Shown piece by piece: positions 1-5,254 of a stretch of DNA of 5,609 bases. A model generated the notes under the pieces. That model was not told the DNA's origin, made no database searches, and worked only from the letters and a program-made list of their open reading frames with translations. The stretch covers positions 1-5,609 of the forward strand of contig DRMK01000321.1 in assembly GCA_011322575.1 (NCBI GenBank), read 5' to 3'. The translations under genes and the position numbers were made by a program. The DNA comes from Gammaproteobacteria bacterium. Lineage in GTDB: Bacteria; Pseudomonadota; Gammaproteobacteria; Thiohalospirales; Thiohalospiraceae. The stretch's first letter is position 1; every line of letters starts with the position of its first letter.

Positions 1-1156
1 CTGCTCCCTTTTCCATGGCGCGGTAGGCTCGCTGCATGTAGAGCAGGTGATCGACCTTGGTCAATGATACATTGGTTACCATGTCGGAGTGGGAGACCCA
101 CTGGTGAGTATGCCGGGCCATTTCTGCAAAGTTGGTGAAGGAGTGTTCGAAATTTGCCACCAGTTCGTTGCTCACGCTGCTCAGGTCATGGATCTGTTTG
201 GAGTCAGAGGCAATCTTGTGGCTTGTTTCCACCACCTTTTCCACGATGGTTCCAACCTCTGAGATGGCATCCTTGGTATTCTTGGCCAGGGCCCGTACCT
301 CATCAGCCACCACCGCGAAGCCACGACCATGTTCCCCGGCCCGCGCCGCCTCAATGGCAGCGTTCAGCGCGAGCAGGTTGGTTTGTTCAGCGATGTTGGT
401 TATCAGGCCCACCACCCTGGTAATGGCTTCACTACTGTCCCTGAGATCATTCGATGTTTCGCGCAGGCCGGCTATGCTGGAGTCTATGTGGCGACCATTC
501 TCTATTACCCGCTGGACGGCATCCCTGCTCTGCTCGGCGTTGCTGGCAGCCTCCCCTGATTTGCGCGCTATGTCCTTCATTTCGTCGGTAACCGCCATCA
601 GGTCCCGCTGGACGTCCTGTAGATTGTCCAGCAGACCGGCGGTCTTGGCCTCGGCTATCCGGGCCTGCATTTCACGATGGGTATTGTGCCAGTAGCCTTT
701 CTCCAGCTCTGCTAGGGATTTCCCCAGCTGCTGAAGCCCGCTTCTGAACAAGCCCCGCATGCCGTTTGTCAGAACCTTGCGGTAGAATTTATGCTGGTTC
801 TGGTATTTGACCATCGTAGCGGTCTCCCGCATGTATACCTCCACCTGGTCCAGGGCGCTGTTCAGCGCCCAGGCGGCTCGGGATGAAGGGAGGGAAAGCG
901 GTATCCCGGTGATGCGGTGCTCCAGCTCTCCCTGTGCCATGAGCTCGCAGAGGTCGATGATTTTCCGATCTACCTTGTGATTCTCCCGTAGCTGCCAGTA
1001 GATCAGGAACAGGCTTCCAAGGATTACGGCAGAGGTGAGCAGCACGAGGGAATCCGGTCCCGCGCGCCAGATTTCATAACCGGCCAGAAGTATGGCGCAG
1101 AGGGTACTGGCGAGAATCAATTGGTCAATGTTGAAGCGTACAGACCAGTTCGTCAT
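1..1156 (-). CDS. Methyl-accepting chemotaxis protein with membrane hairpin and probable C-terminal CZB domain (3' end beyond window)
   Basis: This is a chemoreceptor that would control CheA/CheW at the inner membrane. The reading frame is open from ATG at 1156 to the left edge (385 codons). Two hydrophobic segments at about residues 12-30 and 36-54 are separated by a loop of only about five residues, so there is no periplasmic sensor domain. A HAMP-like stretch (about 55-110) and a long helical region follow, then the diagnostic receptor hairpin at about 251-292, with [19 protein letters not shown] at its tip followed by [15 protein letters not shown]. Near the edge, [16 protein letters not shown] (about 366-380) resembles the first helix of a CZB zinc-binding domain, with His370 as a possible ligand; the remaining ligands would lie outside. 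The start has a good SD (AAAGGAG, 6-nt spacer) inside the PAS gene, which it overlaps by 32 bp. The MCP assignment is certain; CZB is probable from family memory. Confidence 0.95.
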   Translation of the reverse strand, partial: MTNWSVRFNIDQLILASTLCAILLAGYEIWRAGPDSLVLLTSAVILGSLFLIYWQLRENHKVDRKIIDLCELMAQGELEHRITGIPLSLPSSRAAWALNSALDQVEVYMRETATMVKYQNQHKFYRKVLTNGMRGLFRSGLQQLGKSLAELEKGYWHNTHREMQARIAEAKTAGLLDNLQDVQRDLMAVTDEMKDIARKSGEAASNAEQSRDAVQRVIENGRHIDSSIAGLRETSNDLRDSSEAITRVVGLITNIAEQTNLLALNAAIEAARAGEHGRGFAVVADEVRALAKNTKDAISEVGTIVEKVVETSHKIASDSKQIHDLSSVSNELVANFEHSFTNFAEMARHTHQWVSHSDMVTNVSLTKVDHLLYMQRAYRAMEKGA

Positions 1157-1649
1157 AGCTGACTCCTTTGTCGGCAAGCAGGCCGTTCAGGACGTTCATG
1201 GATGCATCGATTGCCGCTTTTGCCCCTGCCTGGTTTTCTGCATTTAGCATGTCGCGGTACAGTGGCTCTATTACTTGAAGCGCATCGCGGTTGCATTTGC
1301 GCCGCGCGGAGTAATAGCCAATCAGGTTTCCGGAGGAATCGTGACTGGGGGTGACGTTGGTATAGACCCAGTAAAAGCTGCCGTTCTTGCACAGGTTCAT
1401 GATGAAGCCGTTGTACTCACGACCGTCGCGTATGTAGTCCCACAGTATTTTGAACATGCCGCGCGGCATCTTTGGATGGCGGATGATGTTGTGCTGCACC
1501 CCAAGCAGCTCCTCTTCCCGGTAACCGGTCACATCGATCAGCACCTTGTTGGCATAGACGATACGCCCCTTGGTATCTGTTTTGGAGACGATCAGGTGAC
1601 TTTCTGAAATGGGAATCTCAATTCCGGTTGGCTGGACTTTGGGCTTCAC
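1125..1649 (-). CDS. Stand-alone Aer-like PAS sensor protein
   Basis: A cytoplasmic 174-aa PAS protein of the Aer type. In order: an N-terminal cap, [14 protein letters not shown] (22-35), [10 protein letters not shown] (41-50), [18 protein letters not shown] (53-70), [15 protein letters not shown] (87-101), and a terminal region with IEPLYRDML (127-135) and GVSYDELV (162-169). E. coli Aer has closely matching segments at the same residue numbers (N34, R57, H58), but its D60 and W79 are Lys60 and Tyr79 here, so flavin binding is uncertain. There is no membrane segment and no signalling domain; these are supplied by the overlapping downstream receptor. Translation starts at GTG 1649, preceded by AGGGGG with an 8-nt spacer, and the GTG overlaps the stop of the small ORF as GTGA. 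The likely role is redox or energy sensing in trans for the receptor; this is inference from Aer. The PAS call is very safe. Confidence 0.93.
   Translation of the reverse strand: MKPKVQPTGIEIPISESHLIVSKTDTKGRIVYANKVLIDVTGYREEELLGVQHNIIRHPKMPRGMFKILWDYIRDGREYNGFIMNLCKNGSFYWVYTNVTPSHDSSGNLIGYYSARRKCNRDALQVIEPLYRDMLNAENQAGAKAAIDASMNVLNGLLADKGVSYDELVCTLQH
1163..1169 (-). promoter_or_regulatory. Ribosome binding site of the chemoreceptor gene
   Basis: AAAGGAG on the minus strand, 6 nt before the ATG at 1156. It lies within the 3' coding end of the PAS gene. It fixes the receptor start and argues that the PAS/MCP boundary is a genuine gene junction rather than a sequencing frameshift. Confidence 0.8.
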
Positions 1650-1747
1650 GGTAATTGCCCCCTGTCTCCAGTGAAACCGTCAAGGGAGAGTTTGCAGCGG
1701 AGGAGGTGGTCCAGTGTCTTTTTCCAGGTCGTCCAGTTCTTTTTCAT
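1646..1747 (-). CDS. Small ORF (33 aa), first gene of the chemotaxis operon
   Basis: I do not recognise this protein. ATG at 1747 is preceded by AAGGAGG with a 9-nt spacer, the best ribosome binding site in the window, and lies just downstream of a sigma-28-type promoter. The frame ends at a TGA that shares bases with the GTG start of the PAS gene (GTGA overlap), a typical translational-coupling geometry. The product starts MKKNWTTWKKTLDHLLRC and then becomes Gly/Asp rich; the first half could form a basic amphipathic helix. It is either a real microprotein of the chemotaxis system or a leader peptide that sets PAS translation. The SD, position and coupling support translation; a function cannot be assigned. 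Confidence 0.6.
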   Translation of the reverse strand: MKKNWTTWKKTLDHLLRCKLSLDGFTGDRGQLP

Positions 1748-1756
1748 GGTTCTGCT

Positions 1757-1763
1757 CCTCCTT
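1757..1763 (-). promoter_or_regulatory. Strong Shine-Dalgarno of the 33-aa ORF
   Basis: AAGGAGG on the minus strand, 9 nt before the ATG at 1747. It is the main evidence that the first translated gene of the operon is the small ORF rather than the PAS gene. Confidence 0.75.
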
Positions 1764-1782
1764 GTTCCAGGAATTGACAGGG

Positions 1783-1809
1783 GTATCGGCTGGTTAATGA
1801 GGAACTTTA
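1783..1809 (-). promoter_or_regulatory. Sigma-28 (FliA) flagellar/chemotaxis promoter
   Basis: On the minus strand, TAAAGTTC (1809-1802), an 11-nt spacer, and GCCGATAC (1790-1783). The enterobacterial FliA consensus is TAAAGTTT-N11-GCCGATAA, so each box matches 7 of 8 and the spacer is exact. It points at the small ORF/PAS/MCP genes, and transcription should start a few bases after the -10 box, leaving a short leader with the SD. Chemoreceptor genes are classic FliA targets, so sequence and context agree. Confidence 0.88.
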
Positions 1810-1973
1810 GCTTATACTGATATGCGATGCTTGAAGTTGTTACTACGGAGCGGGGTGAGGAACGGTGGGTGGAAGTAAGGGCTTGTTACCGGCGCCCCGT
1901 GTTGGAGAAAGTTGCTGTAGAATTGTCCAAGTGGCGCTTTTGTAGAATGCAATTGTGAACCTGGAGCAGCAAG

Positions 1974-2684
1974 ATGAATAAAAACAGGGAACCGCTTCAT
2001 GTGGCCTACTTTACCGATGTGCTGTGCGTCTGGGCCTACACCGCCCAGATCCGTCTGGATGAATTGAGGCGGCGTTTCGGCCCCCAGATCCGCATCAGTT
2101 ATCATTTCATACCCATCTTTGGTTGTGTCGAGGAGCGCATAGGCAAAGGGTGGCAGGATAAGGGGGGATTTGCCGGTTTCGGCCGGCATGTGGCCCAGGT
2201 GTGCCAGAGCTTTCCCCATGTGGAGGTGGCCGACGGGCTCTGGAGCAGGAATGTTCCCAAGAGCTCCGCCAGCGCCCATCTGTATCTGAAGGCGGTGGAG
2301 CTGCTGGAGCGGGAGGGGATCATCAGCGCGGAGCCGGTGGATCGGTTCGAGGGGCGGAGCCTTTATGAGGAGGCCATCTGGCGGTTGCGCCTCGCCTTTT
2401 TCCGGGAGATGGAGGATGTGGGCAGTGCGCACTGCCAGTCCCGCCTGGCCGAGGCGCTGGAGATCCCGCGCGACCCGCTTCTCAAGCTGCTCCACGACGG
2501 CTCCGCCATGGCTGCGCTGTGCGCCGATCTGCGGCTGCGTGACGAGTTGAAGGTGGAGGGCAGCCCCACCTACATCTTCAATGAGGGGCGCCAGAAGCTC
2601 TACGGCAATGTGGGATACAAGATCCTCGAGGCCAACATCCGCGAGCTGCTGGAGCGCCCCGAGGGTCTGGCCAGCTGGTGTTAG
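1974..2684 (+). CDS. DsbA-family (HCCA isomerase-like) thioredoxin-fold protein with CVWA active site
   Basis: A 236-aa protein of the DsbA/HCCA-isomerase/GST-kappa superfamily. It has a beta strand leading into FTDVLCVWAY (13-22), where the canonical CxxC is C18-V-W-A21, so only the first Cys remains. An inserted helical domain with SSASAHLYLKAVELL (97-111) is followed by GSPTYIF (196-202) with the cis-Pro 198, then KLYGNVGYKILEANIREL to the C-terminus, which ends in Cys236. No signal peptide is visible, so it should act in the cytoplasm. With one active-site Cys it is unlikely to be a classical disulfide oxidase; a glutathione- or thiol-dependent isomerase or transferase role is more likely, but the substrate is unknown. 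The start has GGAG with a 7-nt spacer. The stop is one base before the next start, so the two genes are probably one operon. Confidence 0.88.
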   Translation: MNKNREPLHVAYFTDVLCVWAYTAQIRLDELRRRFGPQIRISYHFIPIFGCVEERIGKGWQDKGGFAGFGRHVAQVCQSFPHVEVADGLWSRNVPKSSASAHLYLKAVELLEREGIISAEPVDRFEGRSLYEEAIWRLRLAFFREMEDVGSAHCQSRLAEALEIPRDPLLKLLHDGSAMAALCADLRLRDELKVEGSPTYIFNEGRQKLYGNVGYKILEANIRELLERPEGLASWC

Positions 2685-2685
2685 C

Positions 2686-3300
2686 GTGGGTGGATGCTGC
2701 GATCAGGAGTGTTCTCTGGAGCGGTTGCGGGAGCGGCAGCGGGGCACGTTGCGCACGGTGCTAGCCATCAACGCGGTGATGTTTCTGGTGATCGCGGGCG
2801 CGGCGCTCTATGGCCGTTCCACCGCCCTGCTGGTGGACAGTCTCGACAATCTCGGTGATGCGCTCACCTACGGCCTCAGTCTCTACGTGGTGGCCGGAAG
2901 CAGCAGCGCCAAGGCGCGGGTGGCGCTGTTCAAGGGAGGGCTGATCCTGCTGGCGGCGCTGGCGGTGATGGCGCAGATCGCCTACCGGCTGCTCGTCAAT
3001 CCTGCTGTCCCTCTCTTCGAGGTGATGGGCCTGTTCAGCGCGGTGGGGCTCGCCGCCAACCTGATCTGTCTGCTGCTCCTGTGGCGTCACCGTCACGAGG
3101 ATATCAACATGAGCTCGGTCTGGGAGTGTTCACGCAATGACATCGCCGGCAACCTGTCGGTGTTTCTGGCCGCCGGTGCCGTGTGGCTCGCAAACTCCGG
3201 TTGGCCGGATCTCCTGGTGGCATCGGGGCTCTCCATCCTGTTGTTGCGCTCCGCGTTGCGGGTCATCACCTCTGCCAGGGCGGAGCTTCGCACTGCATGA
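2686..3300 (+). CDS. Compact cation diffusion facilitator (CDF) family transporter
   Basis: A 204-aa inner-membrane metal-cation efflux protein, probably proton-coupled. I chose GTG 2686, one base after the upstream stop, because longer readings run back through the preceding gene out of frame, and because it gives an N-terminus MGGCCDQEC as I recall for this subfamily. No good SD is visible, so translation probably depends on coupling. Six hydrophobic segments lie at about 24-43, 47-69, 79-101, 112-133, 152-170 and 173-190. Metal-site motifs are DSLDNLGD (51-58) in TM2, with D54/D58, and ECSRND (147-152) before TM5, with C148/D152; the usual TM5 pattern is HxxxD. The His-containing segment RHRHED (134-139) lies in the loop before TM5. 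The cytoplasmic C-terminal domain typical of YiiP/ZitB is absent. Substrate (Zn, Co, Cd or other) cannot be told. Confidence 0.88.
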   Translation: MGGCCDQECSLERLRERQRGTLRTVLAINAVMFLVIAGAALYGRSTALLVDSLDNLGDALTYGLSLYVVAGSSSAKARVALFKGGLILLAALAVMAQIAYRLLVNPAVPLFEVMGLFSAVGLAANLICLLLLWRHRHEDINMSSVWECSRNDIAGNLSVFLAAGAVWLANSGWPDLLVASGLSILLLRSALRVITSARAELRTA

Positions 3301-3319
3301 GCTCCACCGCGGCGCCGGG

Positions 3320-4732
3320 TCAAGGCGCGCCCTTCACCGCCCGTATCTCGCCAACGAACAGGATGGACGGGAAGGTGCGATCGAGGCTCTTGCTGTGGAA
3401 GTTTCTCATCACCATCCCTTCGGAGAAACCGATGCGGGTGCCCGGCTTCAGATCCTGCTCCGGGCCTGCCAGCCAGATCCGCGCGCCGTTGTCCATCTCG
3501 ACCTTCAGGTAGCTGTACTGGGTCTTTCTGATGTGCTCCAGCACCACCCCCTGGTTGGGTAAGGGTGGGCGCTTCGCCTTTTCCGCCACGGCCCTGTCGT
3601 GCTGGGCCGCCTCCTCGGCCGAGGCCAGATAGCCGATCTCTCCCTCCTGGTTGAAGGAGGCGTAGTAGACGGTGTTCTGAAATCCGCTTCGGTTTGCCCC
3701 GCCAATCACGTAGATATTCTCTCCTGCTACCACTGCGGCCGCTCCCTCCAGCGGCTTTGGAAGGGGGGTGGTGTAGCGCCAGGGGGAGAGCCGTCCATCT
3801 CCATTCACGCTGGTTCTCTCCACGCTGTCCAGATAGGCCGGACCGGCCAGCCCTCCCAGGGCGTAAATGGCGCTGCCGCGCACCGCGATGGCCGGGCCGA
3901 AACGCCCTTTCTGCAGGGGCGCGGCGCTGCTCCACGGGGCGAAGAACCCCTCCTGATCCGGTCTGCTCCACTCCACTTCGCTGAAGCCGGAGCCGGTCTC
4001 CTTGTTGTGCCCCCCAATCTGGAAGACGCTGTCACCCACGCGGGCCACCCCCTGGATGTAGCGGGGCATGGTGAAGCGGTTGTTCTCCACCAGCCACTCT
4101 CCCAGGGAGCCGTCCGGCTGGATTCTGGCGCGTTCCACCGTATCCAGGAGTATGCCGCCGAAGCCGCCGAAGGCGTACAGATAATCCCCCACCACCACCA
4201 GCTTCACGCAGCGTCTGGGAATGTTGAGACGCTGTTTCTCCAGCTGCCACGGCCCGAGGGTGCCGTCCGGTCTGATCTCGGCCCGCTCTACGCTGTCGAG
4301 CAGCGCCTTGCCGAAGGCGCCGTGGGCTCCTCCCGCCACGTAGATATACCTCCCCTTTCCCGCCGCGGAGAAGTAGCCCCGCTTCTCGTTGAGCTCCGGG
4401 CCCGCTTTCCACTCCGACAGGCTGCCGTCCGGCCGGATGCGCGCAAACTCCGTGGAGCGCATGAACATGCGGGTGGTGGCGTCCGCCACATCATCTCCCG
4501 GCCTTCCCCGCACCACCTCGCCGCCGATGCCGCCGATCATGTAGATAACGCCGTTGGCGGTGTAGAAGGCGGCGCTGGAGCGGACCTTCTGCATGGGGGT
4601 GGTCTCCCGCCAGGCGTTCAGCCACCGCTTGCCCTGCTCCATCTCCCCGGATGCGGCGGGGAGCACGCCCGGGAGGAGCAGGCAGGCCAGCAGAATATGG
4701 ATGCGCTTGGGAGGAGAGGTGGTAACGTTCAT
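3320..4732 (-). CDS. Exported six-blade kelch-repeat protein with C-terminal NrfJ-like beta domain
   Basis: A 470-aa secreted or periplasmic beta-propeller. A Sec signal peptide covers about 1-29 (KR, then a hydrophobic stretch, then LPAASG). Cys17 comes too early for a convincing lipobox. Six kelch blades are marked by Gly-Gly pairs at 67-68, 134-135, 189-190, 240-241, 293-294 and 344-345. Most are followed by a SVERAxIxPDGxLGxW-type strand. RWLNAW (36-41) at the N-terminus may close the ring. An Ala/Lys-rich linker (about 372-390) leads to a separate domain (394-465): GVVLEHIRKTQYSYLKVE, then IWLAGP (419-424), then GMVMRNFHSKSLDRTF (439-454). This resembles small periplasmic domains of the NrfJ type found near nitrite-reductase or cytochrome genes. 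The start has GGAG about 8 nt before ATG. The ligand is unknown; the propeller probably binds protein or sugar. Confidence 0.87.
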   Translation of the reverse strand: MNVTTSPPKRIHILLACLLLPGVLPAASGEMEQGKRWLNAWRETTPMQKVRSSAAFYTANGVIYMIGGIGGEVVRGRPGDDVADATTRMFMRSTEFARIRPDGSLSEWKAGPELNEKRGYFSAAGKGRYIYVAGGAHGAFGKALLDSVERAEIRPDGTLGPWQLEKQRLNIPRRCVKLVVVGDYLYAFGGFGGILLDTVERARIQPDGSLGEWLVENNRFTMPRYIQGVARVGDSVFQIGGHNKETGSGFSEVEWSRPDQEGFFAPWSSAAPLQKGRFGPAIAVRGSAIYALGGLAGPAYLDSVERTSVNGDGRLSPWRYTTPLPKPLEGAAAVVAGENIYVIGGANRSGFQNTVYYASFNQEGEIGYLASAEEAAQHDRAVAEKAKRPPLPNQGVVLEHIRKTQYSYLKVEMDNGARIWLAGPEQDLKPGTRIGFSEGMVMRNFHSKSLDRTFPSILFVGEIRAVKGAP

Positions 4733-4805
4733 TGGCGGGGCTCCATTTCACCGGGCGGTGATCGATCCATGCTGGGGAGAGCGCTGTCCGGTTCTCCGTT
4801 GCACT

Positions 4806-4816
4806 GGTGGACCACC
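4806..4816. repeat. GGTGG-A-CCACC palindrome in divergent intergenic region
   Basis: A perfect 5-bp inverted repeat around one central A, flanked on each side by a copy of CCGTTGC (4796-4802 and 4815-4821). It touches the proposed -35 box of the 112-aa gene. The half-site ACTGGTGGA recurs at 4851-4859. It could be an operator for one or both divergent genes, but it is short enough to occur by chance. Confidence 0.3.
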
Positions 4817-4817
4817 G

Positions 4818-4846
4818 TTGCCCATACTGTCTCGCATGAATACTAT
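4818..4846 (+). promoter_or_regulatory. Candidate sigma-70 promoter for the 112-aa gene
   Basis: TTGCCC (4818-4823), a 17-nt spacer and TACTAT (4841-4846). Each box matches 4 of 6 consensus bases with ideal spacing, and the predicted start lies about 60 nt before the ATG at 4916. It is the best candidate I found in this gap, but a moderate one. Confidence 0.35.
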
Positions 4847-4915
4847 CACGACTGGTGGAAGGCCGGATCAACAGTCCAGCCGTTAAATGGAGAGAGTGCA
4901 ACGGGAGTAACGTCC

Positions 4916-5254
4916 ATGAAACTGAGAGAGTGTCTTGACTCCTGGGGGAGTCCCGGCTTTGCCGGGGCGTTCAAGGCCGAGGTCAAGGCGTCGGGGGTCG
5001 ACGACCTGCCGCTGCAGCGGCAGCTCCGCCACGGTAGCGTAGCCCTGGACGGCGTGCTGGATGTGGTGGTGTTGAGCTGCCGGGAGGATGGCCGGCGCAT
5101 CCGGGTAAAGGCCGGCCTGTTCTATAACGGGATCATCGCCGGTAGCTGCTGTATCGACGATCCCACCCCCGTGGAGCCCCGGGAGGAGTATTGCGAGCTG
5201 CTGTTTCTCATCGACCGGGAGAGCGGGGAGACGGTGGTGGAGCCTGCGCAGTAG
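4916..5254 (+). CDS. Conserved-looking 112-aa protein of unknown function with Cys/Asp motif
   Basis: I cannot name a function. ATG 4916 is preceded by GGGAG with an 8-nt spacer. The frame is open much further upstream, but that part is the antisense of the kelch gene and has no such site. The sequence is acidic, with no signal peptide or membrane segment, so it is probably cytoplasmic. Strand-like stretches (VALDGVLDVVVLSC, 42-55; IRVKAGLFYNGIIAG, 62-76) lead to SCCIDDPTPVEPREEYCELL (77-96). The latter is a dense cluster of Cys78, Cys79, Asp81, Asp82, Glu91 and Cys93 that could bind a metal, and I have the impression of similar proteins in other gammaproteobacteria. It stands alone on this strand and converges with the RES gene, overlapping it by 47 bp. 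Confidence 0.75.
   Translation: MKLRECLDSWGSPGFAGAFKAEVKASGVDDLPLQRQLRHGSVALDGVLDVVVLSCREDGRRIRVKAGLFYNGIIAGSCCIDDPTPVEPREEYCELLFLIDRESGETVVEPAQ

Noticed and set aside
132..695. Plus-strand ORF of 187 codons over the receptor gene.
   Set aside because: It is antisense to the highly conserved signalling hairpin; the Ser/Ala-rich translation is a shadow.
1125..1156. PAS/receptor overlap as a sequencing frameshift in a single Aer gene.
   Set aside because: The receptor has its own SD and ATG, and the PAS protein ends in a GVSYDEL-type terminus that I recall from stand-alone PAS proteins.
1923..1948. Possible sigma-70 promoter for the DsbA-like gene, with TAGAAT at 1943-1948.
   Set aside because: The -10 box is good, but the nearest -35-like TTGTCC is only 14 nt away and no better box lies at 16-18 nt. 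A promoter must exist in 1810-1973, but I cannot place it.
1812..2495. Long minus-strand ORF opposite the DsbA-like gene.
   Set aside because: Its translation has no recognisable domain and mirrors the coding strand, which has clear DsbA-family motifs and an SD.
3282..3305. Inverted repeat GGAGCT ... AGCTCC at the convergent transporter/kelch junction, considered as a bidirectional terminator.
   Set aside because: The stem is only 6 bp with a 12-nt loop and no T-tract follows on either strand.
3093..3971. A 292-codon minus-strand ORF spanning the transporter 3' end and the kelch gene.
   Set aside because: The product is Arg/Gly-rich with no domain and covers two well-supported genes in other frames.
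3599..4915. Long plus-strand open frame leading into the 112-aa gene.
   Set aside because: It is antisense to the kelch gene, with low-complexity translation. Only the part from ATG 4916, with its own SD, looks like a protein.
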